NCBI GenBank assembly: GCA_021234155.1
Contig: JAJEKV010000011.1
Span: forward strand, 18,058,677 to 18,122,676
Length of the DNA: 64,000 bases
Reading direction: 5' to 3'
Source of the DNA: Isoetes taiwanensis
Taxonomy: Eukaryota; Streptophyta; Lycopodiopsida; Isoetales; Isoetaceae
This document shows, one piece after another, positions 1 to 10,447 of this stretch. The notes under the pieces are model-generated. The model was given only the letters and a program-made list of their open reading frames with translations. It searched no databases and had not been told where the DNA came from. A program made the position numbers and the translations under genes. The first letter of the stretch is position 1. Every line of letters starts with the position of its first letter.

Positions 1-720
1 TTGCTTTCAAAGATGGTCGATGAAGAAGGGCGTGAGTGATGAGTCATGTTTCAAATGCGGATGGCCTCAAAATCTTGTCCTCCTCCGGTTTCTATTAGTG
101 AAGGGGTGTCTGCGGTGAGGAGAGCTTTGCGAGGACCTTCTCCAAGTTACTACACGGAGGAGATGAAGCATCAAAATGATATCGGGGATGTCACGAAGAT
201 TTTTGGACTTAGGAAAGGACATCCCGCTACCTTGATTGATGGCATTTTGGCGAGAAAATGACTCGAAAAGAAATTGCATTTGGAGGCAATGAGTAGGCTA
301 GTCAAGTATGCGGACAACTACCCACTTGGCCAATCTTTTACACATCCCATCCATGTTGACCGTCTGGTGAGATCACATAAGTCAAGTCTTGTTAGCGGGG
401 AGGTATGACCACGAGCATGCAAGAGAAATATTGAGGCGATGGTGAGGAATCGGGCCAAGTTCCTATGCCCGTGAGGCGTGCTTCCTTGGGATAAGAAAAA
501 GGATGCTCCACTCCGGTGGACAACACTAGAAGAGCTAACGATGGAGAACCCTAATGTATGCTTCCTTATTATTGACGGACTGACATTCTATTGAGGCTGC
601 TTGATCCCTATCCAACCGGGCTTTGCAAACCGGGACAAACAATGTATACGCTACATTACAACCCACGGGGAGGTGTGGGTTTCTAAGCCCCCCCCATACC
701 TGAGAGGACTGGCGAGAGAT
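1..720 (+). other. coding-like decayed sequence, unrecognised
   Basis: This stretch holds short open frames on plus, including one of 71 codons at 46-261, broken by stops. Around 530-715 another frame gives a protein-like run containing MENPNVCFLIIDG and, after a stop, CIRYITTHGEVWVSKPP. I do not recognise a family. The composition resembles the broken coding sequence at 1.28-4.02 kb, so the two may belong to one decayed gene or element. There is no clear start, splice site or domain. It could equally be chance open frames in moderately GC-rich DNA. Confidence 0.25.
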
Positions 721-839
721 TAGTGCAACATTGAGCGAAATGGGCGAAGTCTTTCTTTATAAAAGGTTAGTATATTTGGTGGAATAGAGTCAGATATATC
801 AAGTAGCAATAACAATAGTAGACTAGGTCCAGCGTGTAT

Positions 840-1206
840 CCGCGAATTGTCAGCATGAATACACGCCACGTGCGAATTGCCAATGTACTGCATTTTGATC
901 ATGCGGTACATTGGCAATTCGTGCGTGGCGTAGTTCATCTTGCCAGTCGCGCTGTATAATATTCCGTCCGCGAATTGTCGGCATGAATACACGCCACGCG
1001 CAGCGAATTGCCAATGTCTTTGCATTTTCATCGGCGGGGCGAATACGTCGGTAGCGAATGCGATCGTTGCCAATTCACGCCTGGCGTGTATTCATGTTGC
1101 CTATTCGCGGACGAATATACGCCAGGTGCGAATTCGCGCGTGGCGTGAATTCATGCTGACGAATACACGCCCGGTAGCGAACTTGGCGGCATGAATTCAC
1201 GCCCAG
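840..1206. repeat. GC-rich block of short direct and inverted repeats
   Basis: The words GCGAATTG, GAATACACGCC and GGCGTG(T/A)ATTCATG recur many times in both orientations. A ~67-bp direct repeat lies at 840-906 and 968-1037. A hairpin has arms 863-887 and 907-931, 25 bp each with two mismatches, around a 19-bp loop. CG dinucleotides are much denser than in the flanks. The short open frames here are made by the repeats and are not convincing genes. Confidence 0.75.
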
Positions 1207-1279
1207 TCGCGAATTGGCGCGGCCGCCTTTGGCGTTTTCGATTATCCTTTTGCTTGATCTAAAAGGCGGTTAATTTTGT

Positions 1280-1615
1280 ATGCCACTGCTCATATTGGGT
1301 GACATGCTTTCCTTATCGTGCAGCCCTTACGTGGAACAACTCCGTCATGCCCGCCAGCAATGGATAGAATATGGAAGACCCCTGCAAACAAAACAGGGAG
1401 GAACGAAGTCTGAGGAGTTTAAGGCATTGGAAAAGACCTTGGCTCAGACTATCATCCAAGATAGGAAACCAAGAGCCAAAAACAGGAAAAAAAAAGCTGG
1501 GGAGGAAGCGGTAGAGGCGTGCAGGCGGCTTCGAGAGGTCCCTGAGATGCCTACAAGATGCGTCTTCGCTAAGGGCGAAGTGTGGGAGAAGTGGAGCAGT
1601 TCAGGATGCTTATGA
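1280..1615 (+). pseudogene. basic 111-codon frame, unrecognised
   Basis: An ATG frame of 111 codons encodes a charged protein with a lysine-rich centre (residues about 65-80, RKPRAKNRKKKAGEEA) that could form a helix or a nuclear localisation signal. No known domain is visible. It is followed within 25 bp by another coding-like frame in a different phase, so it is probably one exon or one broken piece of the degenerate gene that continues to about 4.02 kb. Confidence 0.3.
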
Positions 1616-1637
1616 TCAGAAGCGACTAGCGGACCCA

Positions 1638-2725
1638 ATGGGACGAGTGCCTCCTCAAGATACTTCAATATTTGATCTCAAGACTACCGAGATGAGGAAA
1701 GTACAGGGCCTCCAAGATGATGAAATCATTTGGTTGTTAAATCAATGCATAAACAAAGAAGTTCTGTACAAGAAGGCTTCTTCAGTTAAGGATAAAATGT
1801 CCTTCATTGATTGTTGCACTCATATAAAGAACATGCGAGTTATGAAGGTAGCAATTGGTGAAGAACTTTGAAGCTATCTGGTGATGTAACATTGTGCGAA
1901 GTCGGCCTGCTAGACAAGTATGGCGTGTCTGCTGATGACATCAAGAAATACGTCTTTTGGTCGAAGGAATTTCTGCAAAACAGGAAATCAAAGAATCAAC
2001 AGCACACCTCAAAGCTATCTGATAAGGTGATGGTTGAGCTGAGAAGAAAGGTTGCCATCCTGAAAGATGTTGGTGGTGACTTACACGCACTCCAATACCG
2101 GTCTCTCTTGGCTATAAAGGTCTCCTACCGATACAACAATAGGCCCTCGTAATATTTCTCTGTTTGTATTGGATAGCAGGACTGCAAAAGGAGAGAAGAG
2201 GATGACTCAACAGGAGTACAACAGTTTTTTTAGTAGCTGCATAGGCTTAACAACTCAGAAGCTCTTTACTATTGTCATCATATGCCCCCCAGGAGAGCCT
2301 CATATGCATGCTTTGGTGGCTTCATACGACTTGGAATGCCTAAAGGTCGTTAGGGAAGGCTCTCTTCTCTTTGAGACAAAGGATCTTGATTTGAGGATGC
2401 GATATAAAAGCGCTTGTATAATCTTCATAATGATATCCCTTGTGCGGATAGCGACTATGAGGTAGCTAAGAGCAAAGGGGCATCGGATAAAGGTGCATGG
2501 CAGTGTTTTCTTTTGGATGAACCCAACTTGAAAAATGTCTTCTACAAAGCAGATGATGAGGATGAAGCAAATGAATGCGAGGAATTTGATGTTCCTAACC
2601 TCTACCGGAAAGACATCACTGGAATTGCGACAAAAGAAAAGGGACCCTTGAATAAACATGGGTTTGCAATCAATCGGCAAGCTATCTTGTTGAGGCATTT
2701 GCACCACTTGATACCACTAGCGTGA
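1638..2725 (+). pseudogene. frame-broken coding region, unrecognised family
   Basis: Three plus-strand frames follow one another with small overlaps or gaps (1638-2152, 2169-2465, 2414-2725), each giving protein-like sequence with few low-complexity stretches. Landmarks are a helical charged segment (SFIDCCTHIKNMRV), a YGVSADDIKKYVFW segment, and an acidic C-terminal part (KADDEDEANECEEF). The frame changes near 1870, 2150 and 2440. This is what a decayed gene or transposon open frame looks like. No DDE, RT, zinc-finger or helicase signature is recognised, so I give no function. Confidence 0.35.
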
Positions 2726-2951
2726 ATTGCATGTTGGAGGGTATATTGGTAGAGAGGCCACGAAGACATCAAGAAGATGTTTAAGTTTAGATCAACGATG
2801 ACCGGTCGGGGATTTCCTTGAAGTGTTTTTCGAAAAGGTACTAGCCACGGCCCTGATTGGGGTCTGTCAAAGATAAAAACCGTTGGCTTTGGTACCTTAC
2901 GAAAGGCGGCGAGAATACTAGTTCACAAAAGCCTACGAATGCAACTCGAGA

Positions 2952-3164
2952 ATGTTCAAAAAGCAATGCAACCCCCAGGAGAAAGGCGAAATGCTAGAGC
3001 GGGAGCGTGAGACCATGGAGAAAAACTTGGCGTCCATGCTTGATAACATTCCAACCGGTAATGTCCGGCTTGGGGGTGCGGCTGCGGCGGCAGTTCGATA
3101 CCAGGCCGGGATGATCATGCAAGCTCGGATGCAACCCGAGGTTAGGAATCAAACCCTGTGGTAG
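2952..3164 (+). pseudogene. 70-codon frame, part of the same degenerate region
   Basis: A short ATG frame begins with a charged helical stretch (EKGEMLERERETMEKNL) followed by an alanine run (GGAAAAAVRYQAGM). It sits between the broken frames ending near 2725 and the one at 3.48-4.02 kb, on the same strand. It may be an exon-sized piece of the same gene. No homolog recognised. Confidence 0.25.
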
Positions 3165-3479
3165 CTTTCATAGAAGAGAATACGTGTCCGAACTTAGCGG
3201 TGGCGTTCATGCTTCCGACGATAAGCATCGGGGAGTGAAGTAGGCCTTCACGACTGCTGCGGATGATGGGGGCGATGAAAGGTAATTCCGCCGGTAGCGA
3301 TATGTAGCTTATTTATGAAGGATAAAAGCAGCTTGGCGTGTATTGCAGAACACTTTTGCATGGCTAACTCTTTGTTTTCCATGGTTCGGGGCTCCACACG
3401 CTTGTGACAAAATCATTGTCTTCGATCCGAATGGTGTCTGTGTAAAACGTTTTCTAAGAAGCTTATTAACGGTGATGAC

Positions 3480-4023
3480 TTGAGCAAGTCCCTCTAGAAT
3501 CGAATACTAAGTGGATCTATCCTCGTCCACACTTAGAAGATATGATGAATGGCGTTGATTGTTTCGAGTTGCCATCCGGTCCTCAATGGAACGCAGAAAT
3601 GTTGATGAAGTACTTAGGGTGTTACCGGGCATGAATCGAGACTTTGTGGCGATTTGGGACCAAAGTAAGTGTATAAAGTTTCCACATCCAAGAGATCCGG
3701 GATGGCAAACCGGTCTTCGTGAAACATCTTGGTACTATGATGGATCAGCTTGGCATTCAAAGAAAGAGGACATCATAATAGTAGATGATGATGCTCTTAA
3801 GTGCTTTTATAATCAAGGTCAGGCTCTAAATCCACCAACTTATACTCCACAAGATTACTCAACAGATGAGTTTCTAGTATTATTCATGTCCATCATGAGT
3901 GGCTTGGCTTCTGGTAAAACAGTATCAGATGTTGTCAAAACGCATCCAGAACTAGATCGGACTAAGGTGATGGATCCCTATCTTGAGCGTTATTTGACAA
4001 AGAAAGGACTAGTCCCTCCATGA
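3480..4023 (+). pseudogene. C-terminal part of the unrecognised protein, one frame break
   Basis: From about 3510 one frame reads protein-like (TKWIYPRPHLEDMMNG, then FELPSGPQWNAEML). Near 3625 coding switches to a second frame, which runs to a stop at 4021-4023 and contains AIWDQSKCIKFPHPRDPGW, an acidic VDDDALKCFYNQ, and LERYLTKKGLVPP at the end. The smooth continuation across the switch points to one protein broken by a small indel. The family is not recognised. With the frames at 1.28-3.16 kb it suggests a gene or element of at least 2.7 kb. Confidence 0.4.
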
Positions 4024-4275
4024 TGTAATCTTCATATCAAGTGAATACAATGTAAAAAGTGTTCTCTGTATATTGATGTGTTGTTATCTACAAATGCTAA
4101 TCAAACACCACATTCTTCTCACTAAAACAAGAAAATGTTAAACCACCCACTACTACAATGCAAAAATTTGCAACAATGCAAAACAGCATGTCACACAACA
4201 AAACACTATATTGAGAAAAGGGTATGCAAAAGTGGCGTGCTTTTGGAACAGACATAAATCCAATTTAAATGAATG

Positions 4276-4515
4276 ATGGTTCCAACGTAGTTATAATCCT
4301 CAAGTGTCCACCTCACTCATATGACCAGATCATATGTGCTAGCATTGTTAACAAGATAATTGTGCCTTCGAAGATGAAAGGTTCTCATCGAACTGCAGGC
4401 GGTCTTGCGTTACTGTTCTAATTACCAACGTTGTTATAATTCTCAAGCGTCCGCCTCACTCATATGACCAGCTCATATGTGCTAGTATTGTTAACAACGT
4501 AAAGTTTTGTTAGGT
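4276..4515. repeat. two copies of a ~190-bp dispersed repeat
   Basis: The unit starts ACCAACGTAGTTATAATTCT and contains the partial palindrome CATATGACCAGCTCATATG, then GCTAGCATTGTTAACAAGAT and GCAGGCGGTCTTGCGTTACT. The first copy lacks about 38 bp present in the copy at 14.1 kb. The second copy starts right after it. The same family recurs at 13.34-14.29 kb. Confidence 0.75.
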
Positions 4516-5006
4516 TAAGTTCTGCCTTATCCGCCAATCTTATACTGCCACGTGGCGCTAGTTCTTTTCCGGAATTGCAACATAGGAGCATTATACTTTA
4601 CACTTTGGTTTTACTTCACATTCTGGTTTTCCATTCTGGTCGAGGAGTTGAACCTCGTGAAACCAAAGCTCCAGCATCATAGGACTATGAACAGAGTATG
4701 AATAGGGCGTTGAACAGAGTATGAACAGGGCATTCTGGAATAAAATATAATCCGTAGAAGTGATGCAACCATTTTCCTAAATTAAAAACTTCGATTGAAG
4801 CCATAGCTTGTAAACCATTTCTTTGATCCAAGAGATAAGACGATATGTTTTACCTTTTCAAATCTTGCCTTTCTTCCATGCTTTCTTTCTGTTGTAGCAT
4901 TCCTGCAGAGGAAAGAAATGAACAACTCACGTTCTTGCATGTTCATGAATGTACTAAGAGATTAGGGGATCTTAAACTGATCTTGCACAAAAATTCAAGT
5001 AAGAAA
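4516..5006. other. non-coding interval
   Basis: No gene is seen. A short internal repetition of GAACAGAGTATGAA lies around 4688-4730. The last 5 bp (AGAAA, 5002-5006) are the left target-site duplication of the adjacent copia element. Confidence 0.6.
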
Positions 5007-5199
5007 TGTTGAAACTAAGCCTCTGCATGTCCACGTACAGTCGTGCCTCTTGGCACAGCAGTCACGCCTCTTGGCACAGTCGTGCCTCTTGGCACAGTCA
5101 CGCCTCTCTGAGGCATATATATGTGCTACGGTGAGGGCTCTTCTCAGCATTCTATCTATTCATATCCATTCTTCTGCTGTAGATCTCTGATTTTCTACA
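5007..5199 (+). repeat. 5' LTR of the copia element
   Basis: This 193-bp LTR begins TGTTG and ends CTACA. Its first half holds three to four tandem units of about 22 bp built on TGCCTCTTGGCA, which is itself nearly palindromic. A TATATATG box follows the array. The copy at 6402-6594 matches except at about two bases. Confidence 0.95.
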
Positions 5200-5212
5200 T
5201 GGTATCAGAGCC
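5200..5212 (+). promoter_or_regulatory. primer-binding site (initiator Met-tRNA)
   Basis: TGGTATCAGAGCC lies directly after the 5' LTR. This is the standard plant copia/gypsy primer site complementary to the 3' end of initiator methionine tRNA. Confidence 0.93.
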
Positions 5213-5551
5213 TTCGGGCTAATCTCGGAATCGATCCAGCCAGAGAGACCTGTGAAGCAAAGCAAACTCCGCAACCAAAATTTTAAGGTTTCAGTGGGAG
5301 CATCGATTTGGGCTTTCTCTTCAAAGCAACCAATTTCTGAGAGAATTGATGGATTATGGATAGATAAAACATGGCTGCCCCGCTCCATTCTTGAAGATCA
5401 TCAACCAACGGAATTAAGGTAATTTTTTTTTTATCATTCCGTTGAGAGTTTTTAAGCATCTCTGGAGCATAACGGAAGGACGTGAGCAAACCTGAGCGTA
5501 TTAAGGGCTGGGTAAATCATCTGTGCGCAAACTGATCTCTGTGAAAAATTT

Positions 5552-6291
5552 ATGGCTTTATCTGCAACCTACCAAGCGTTATCGCCAGCAAGCATTGAGA
5601 AGTTTGATGGCGAAAGATTTTAATTTGGAAGATTCGTATCAATTCTTTGCTGCTAGAAAGAGATTTGGTTAAGATTGTAGATGGCACAGAAGTTAAACCT
5701 GCAGATGCCGATGCTGCAACTAAGTGGGAGCACAAAGATGCCAAAGGCAGAGCTATTCTTCAGCAATGCTTAAGTGATAATCTCGCACCCACGGTGATTG
5801 CTTTTGCAACTGCTAAAGAAATATGGGACTTCCTAAATAGCATTTATGGGGATAAAGGGAAGTCTACAATGGTGTTCTTACGAAACAAACTATTGGATTT
5901 GAAACTGAGTGGCATCAATGTAGTTAGTTTTGTAAGCGAGTATAATGCTTTACAGCAGCAATTAGCATCCAACGGTTCTCCAATTGGCGATGACGAAGGA
6001 GTGGCTATACTTCTTAAAGATTTACCACAAATCTTTGATACTTTGTCATATAATCTGCTAAGTAACAAAGCTTTAACGCCTCATGATGTAATTCAAGCTT
6101 TGCTTAAGGAGGATGCAAGACAGAAAACAAAAGAAGGGCCATCAGAATCTGCATTCATTGCTCGAAATCAGTCCAGAAGAGAAAGAACTTGTTATTATTG
6201 CAAGAAGCCTGGCCATCTGATTGCTGTTTGTCCAGAAAAGAAGAAGAAAGAAGAGGAAGAGTCAAGGAAAAATGGCTCTAAATTGTTTTAG
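5552..6291 (+). CDS. copia Gag-like protein with CCHC zinc knuckle, one frame break
   Basis: The long frame (5647-6291, about 214 codons) encodes a copia Gag (UBN2/retrotran_gag type) with AKEIWDFLNSIYG in the middle and a C-terminal zinc knuckle CYYCKKPGHLIAVC (CX2CX4HX4C) followed by a lysine/glutamate-rich tail. Gag binds and packages element RNA. A better start is the ATG at 5552, which gives the expected N-terminus ending EKFDGERF. A single-base frame break around 5618-5625, in a T/A-rich stretch, separates it from the main frame. The protein ends at a stop about 110 bp before the 3' LTR, with no pol frame after it. Whether this copy still makes protein depends on the break being real. 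Confidence 0.85.
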
Positions 6292-6390
6292 CCTGAGTAG
6301 GAGCTATGTGAGTCTGAGTGAAAATCTGTGTGCTTTGTGGTTCTTAGTGATTAGTCGTAAGTCATATGTAAATTGTGTATGGACATTTGA

Positions 6391-6401
6391 GGCAGTGGGA
6401 G
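6391..6401 (+). promoter_or_regulatory. polypurine tract of the copia element
   Basis: GGCAGTGGGAG lies immediately before the 3' LTR, where plus-strand DNA priming is expected. It is purine-rich with two pyrimidines. Confidence 0.6.
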
Positions 6402-6594
6402 TGTTGAAACTAAGCCTCTGCATGTCCACGTACAGTCGTGCCTCTTGGCACAGCAGTCACGCCTCTTGGCACAGTCGTGCCTCTTGGCACAGTCACGCCT
6501 CTCTGAGGCATATATATGTGCTACGGTGAGGGCTCTTCTCACCATTCTATCTATTCATATCCATTCTTCTGCTGTAGATCTATGATTTTCTACA
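6402..6594 (+). repeat. 3' LTR of the copia element
   Basis: This 193-bp copy of the LTR ends CTACA and is followed by the right target-site duplication AGAAA at 6595-6599. Confidence 0.95.
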
Positions 6595-6789
6595 AGAAAT
6601 CCAGTAAGAAATAAGGTAAGAAATCGCTTAGAATGATTTGGAAGCGGCGGCGATTATGGATCTTTCAGGGGATTCAGCAGCCTGCACCCTCTCTAATTCC
6701 TCGACTCAGGTACAAGCTATTTCAAAGCTTTCTGGTGTTCCCGGGATTAGTAGAGCGAAAGTTTGCCATTTGGCGAGACTTCTTGGGTG

Positions 6790-7296
6790 TGTGACGACCA
6801 TACGGATATTCGTATCATACGAACATTATACTATGTACAAAAGATGGTCGTCACACGGATGCAAAAGGGTAGTTGCACAAGACAGGGTTTGAACTCGCAA
6901 CCTTCCAGTTGCGAGTCACACACCCTTACCAAGTGCGCTACCAATATTTGTTGAAGACATTCCTTCACGTCTTCCTCATATGTGGGACTATCTCCAGAGG
7001 GTTCTAGAACCTAAATGCATGCGCGACACTTGGCGCGATCTCATCCATTGGAGTGGCGCGATCCTGATCGTTGGTCTAGATATATAAGGAGGCACCTCCT
7101 TCTTGTCAAACCATTCCGGTTCAAACTGTCATGAACCTACGCGAAAACAAGGAAAATACGTGGAGAATACGCAAGAAATACGAAGGAAATATGCCAAGAT
7201 CGGCAAAGAATCTGATATATGAACAGGAATCAAGAATACAATGGCCCGAAGGCAAGCAGGAACATGAGACAGATGCCTAGAAGGCTCAAGACTGGC
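6790..7296 (+). repeat. 5' LTR of the gypsy element, rearranged
   Basis: 6790-7124 aligns directly with 12130-12477, including a TATA box (TATATAA, 7081-7087). 7126-7296 is the reverse complement of 12479-12659. The sequence following the segment in the 3' LTR (12660-12827) is missing here, and no primer-binding site was found after 7296. The left half (about 6866-6944) carries an antisense tRNA-like stretch. Confidence 0.85.
6866..6944 (-). repeat. tRNA/SINE-like segment inside the 5' LTR
   Basis: On minus the segment reads like a tRNA-derived SINE head: a box A-like TAGCGCACTTGG, a GTGTGTGACTCGCAAC stretch, and a box B-like GAGTTCAAACCC at normal spacing. No good acceptor stem is visible, so it is not a tRNA gene. 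The second LTR has the same segment. Confidence 0.55.
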
Positions 7297-7368
7297 TAAT
7301 CCCTTACCGGTTCTTGTCTGCTCTGATCCTAAACATTTTTTTGCTCACATTTGGCGATTTTATATCTA

Positions 7369-8290
7369 TGGAGGAGGTTCCGACTTTATTACAGCAGGTC
7401 CAGCGGCTTGTTCAAGTATGCCAGCAGTTGCAGTTGGACAATAAAGAGCTTAAGGAACGTATTGCTTCACACGAATCTGCTTCTAGCTCGGGATTGAGGC
7501 TATCAGAGCCTAAGATCAGCCTGCCAGAGAAGTTTGATGGCTTTTCGGTCCAAGCTTCGGCGGTTTTGAATCGGTCGGGCTTGTGATTCAGCTCCATCCT
7601 CATAGATATCCCACAGCTCAAGAACAAGTGGGGCTGATTGGTTCTCTTCTCACAGGGCCAGCTCTAAGTTGGTTTGCTCCTTTATTGGAGAAAGGAGCCC
7701 CAGAGTTGCAAGATTTTCTTTGCTTTCGCTGCGAGAACTTCGAAGCATGATCGTCGGTACAACAGGCGATCCACAAAACTTTGCAACTTAAGGCAAGGCT
7801 CTCGCCCAGCTTCAGTATATGCATCAGAATTTCGGCAAATTGCGGTAGATACTGCCTGGGATGATATTGCACTTCGAGATTGTTTCCGAAGAGGATTACG
7901 AGAGGATGTCAAAGATATGTTGTTGTCTATGGAGGATCCCCAGAGTTTGGAAGAAGCCATCAGATTTGCAGTTCGATGTGATAATCGGCTCTTCGAACGT
8001 AGGCAAGAGAGACATAGTCAGGTCTTTCCAATTACACAAGCGCCTATAGCTACGCCTTCCCCGGCCTCATCTGTAGAATCTAGCAGATCTAGACCTGAGC
8101 CTATGCAGATTGATCGGGCAGTTCGAGGACCCTTATCTGCCGCCGAGAAGCAGCGTCGGAGAGAGGCTAATCTTTGCCTCTACTGTGGAGGAGCTGGCCA
8201 TATCGCTCGTGGATGCCCTGTGAAGTGCCTAAATCAGTCGGAAAACTTCAGGGGGGGCGGTCGAGTAGTAGGAGTCTCTCGTCGGCTGGC
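7369..8290 (+). pseudogene. gypsy Gag with CCHC zinc knuckle (frame-broken)
   Basis: The start is the ATG at 7369 (MEEVPTLLQQVQ), followed by a glutamine-rich coiled segment (residues about 8-40) and KISLPEKFDGF. A frame break near 7550-7680 separates this from the main frame beginning about 7674. That frame carries a retrotransposon gag domain (SVYASEFRQIA, then DCFRRGLREDVKDMLL) and a zinc knuckle CLYCGGAGHIARGC preceded by AAEKQRRREAN. This RRR-x-CLYC arrangement is typical of chromovirus Gags, including fungal-type and sushi-like ones. Gag would form the RNA-packaging particle; here it is interrupted. Confidence 0.8.
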
Positions 8291-8329
8291 CGCCTTTTCT
8301 CAGACTCCTTCCACATTTCCTGACATGTT

Positions 8330-9077
8330 TATTCCATCAGATAAGGTCAGCAAGGCATTCTTCATCCCTATATCATTGAAATCAGAAGTTGGAGAATTGC
8401 AAGTGTTGGCGCAACTTGATTGTGGTGCAAACGCTTGTTTTATGGATAGTGCGTTCGCTCGTAAGCACGCCATCCCTAGAAGCAAGGTTGAGCATCCTGC
8501 TTCTGTCGAAGTGATTGATGGACGGGAGATCTCATCGGGTGCAGTCACAGAATGTACTGCGCCTCTTCAGGTTTTGTTCGAGGGAGTTTCTTGCAGTATT
8601 TCCTTCAATCTCATTACTAGCCCTCATGCGCCAATAGTCTTGGGTCTGCCCTGGCTCGAGCTACATAACCCGCAGATTGATTTGCGTACTAGATCATTTC
8701 GATTTGCTGGTTCTAGCTCTAGTTCCAGTTCATCTACAGATCAAGTCTCTACACCAACATCGACTTCGATCCGTGCAGTATCATGGGCCCCTGACTCCAT
8801 CCTTGCTGTTCCATGTTCTGATCCACCTCTTGCCTCTGCTCCAGTTCATGCCCCAGATTCTGATCATGTTCTTGATGATGTCCCAACTCCAGCTCTAGTT
8901 CCTGCTCTTGCTCGGTTCGGTTTACGCTCTGCTCCGGTTCTTGCTCCAGTCTACATTTCTGCTCGGTTCTTGATCCGGTTCATGTTCGGTTGCTCCTGCT
9001 CATGTTCATGTTCTGCTCATGCTTTTGTGGAGGTTTCTTCATGCCCTCGGTTTCATTATCTCGAAGATTTCTCTTAG
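8330..9077 (+). pseudogene. gypsy aspartic protease region
   Basis: The same frame continues from Gag into a retropepsin-like domain with the active-site motif LDCGANACFMD (about 8416-8448) and the downstream IVLGLPWLELHNP (about 8634-8672). Gag-Pol is therefore fused, as in many gypsy elements. After the protease a low-complexity serine/proline/alanine linker (8700-9000) is built from repeated GTTC/CTCC-rich units. The frame stops at 9075-9077, before the reverse transcriptase. Confidence 0.8.
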
Positions 9078-9419
9078 CGAGTTTGATAAATCTAGAAGGC
9101 AAGATCCAAGTTGGTGTTTGCAATCGGGTTCACCCATCGGCTAGCTTCGGCATCGGCGGCGTCGCTCCAATACTCCCCGGATAAATATGGCGACTTCTCG
9201 ATGTTTTGACAAAGTCAAGGCCAGCAAACTCCCGAGCATCGTCCATACGATTGTCCTATTGATTTGCGGCCGGGGACCACGCCCGCCATATGGTCCGATA
9301 TATGGTCTATCTCTCGTGAGTTGAAGGTTTTTGCGGGATTATATTGAAGAGAATTTATTTGGCTTCATTCGACATTCTCGATCCCTATTTGGGCGCCTAT
9401 CTTCTTCGTCAAAAGAAGG
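9078..9419 (+). pseudogene. degenerate N-terminal part of gypsy reverse transcriptase
   Basis: No long frame is open, but conserved gypsy pieces can be read across shifting frames: a YDCPIDLRPG-like run near 9260, PPYGPIYGLS near 9285, and PIFFVKKKDGSR near 9400. These are the entry to the reverse-transcriptase domain. At least two small indels are needed to join them. Confidence 0.6.
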
Positions 9420-10447
9420 ATGGTTCGCGCACGTGCGGTCGTTGATTATCGTGGCCTCAATAAAATCACAGTGCCAAATCGGTATCCGCTTCCTCTGATT
9501 CCAGAGTTGTTGGAACGACTCCAAGGTGCGCACTATTTTATGAAGATTGATCTTCGGGGTGCCTATAATCTTATTCGGATCCGGGAGGGTGATGAGTGGA
9601 AAACAGCCTTTCGTACTCGGTTGAGTATACAGTTATGTCGTTTGGACTTACCAATGCTCCGGCAGTCTTCCAGCATATGGCCAATGATGTTTTTCGAGAG
9701 TTTTTAGACACTTTTGTTATCATCTATTTGGATGATATCCTTATTTATTCTAAGACTCTCGAAGAACATGAAAGACATGTTCGACTGGTCCTTCAAAAGC
9801 TCCGTGAGCATGGGTTATATGCCAAACTTGAGAAGTGCCAGTTCGAACAAGATAATGTGGAGTTCCTTGGCTATCGCATCACCCCACATGGAGTCTTTAT
9901 GGATCCTGCAAAGGTCAGCACTGTTCTGGAGTGGCAAACACCTTCATCCGTTCGAGATGTTCAGTGTTTTCTGTTCTATCCGCGTTTCATCCGGGATTAT
10001 TCGGAGATTGCTCTTCCTTTGACACGCCTCACTGTCAAGGACGTGCCATTCGAATGGACTGTGGAAGCGAAATCTGCTTTTGTTACCCTGAAGCATGCTT
10101 TCACCACGGCGCCAGTTCTTGCTCATGCAGATCTTTTGCGCCCATATGTTGTTGAAGCAGATGCTTCTGATTTTGCGCTTGGTGGGATCCTGTCACAGGA
10201 GGGGGATGACCATGAATTGCATCCAATCGCCTATCATTCACGAAAGTTCCAGGCTGCTGAAATCAACTATCCCATTTATGACAAGGAGTTGTTGGCGATA
10301 GTGGATTCTTTCGAGGAGTGGAGACGTTTCCTGGAGGGATCTCCTTATAAGGTCACAGTCTACACAGATCACCGCATATTTTCAGTCTGCTCGAGTGCTC
10401 AACCGTCGCCAGGCCAGGTGGCATACTCAAGTATTATCCCGGATTGA
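9420..10447 (+). pseudogene. gypsy reverse transcriptase and RNase H
   Basis: 9420-9650 reads [21 protein letters not shown] and [13 protein letters not shown], the first RT motifs. A frame break near 9600-9640 leads to [15 protein letters not shown] and the catalytic YLDD box (VIIYLDDILIYSK). RNase H follows with EADASDFALGGILSQ, YDKELLAIV and VYTDH. A further break near 10385-10440 moves coding into the integrase frame. RT copies the element RNA into DNA and RNase H removes the template. Confidence 0.9.

Larger units (their letters stand above)
5007..6594 (+). mobile_element. non-autonomous gag-only Ty1-copia LTR element (TR-GAG type)
   Basis: The element is 1588 bp with two 193-bp LTRs starting TGTTGAAACT and ending TTTTCTACA. 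They differ at only about two positions. A perfect 5-bp target-site duplication AGAAA flanks it (5002-5006 and 6595-6599). A primer site for initiator methionine tRNA follows the 5' LTR. The interior codes only for a gag-like protein; protease, integrase and reverse transcriptase are absent. This matches the class described in plants as terminal-repeat retrotransposons with a GAG domain, which must borrow enzymes from an autonomous partner. The near-identical LTRs imply a recent insertion. Confidence 0.93.

Noticed and set aside
840-1206. CRISPR-like array
   Set aside because: Repeats are irregular in length, overlap, occur in both orientations and have no uniform spacers. The context is a plant genome.
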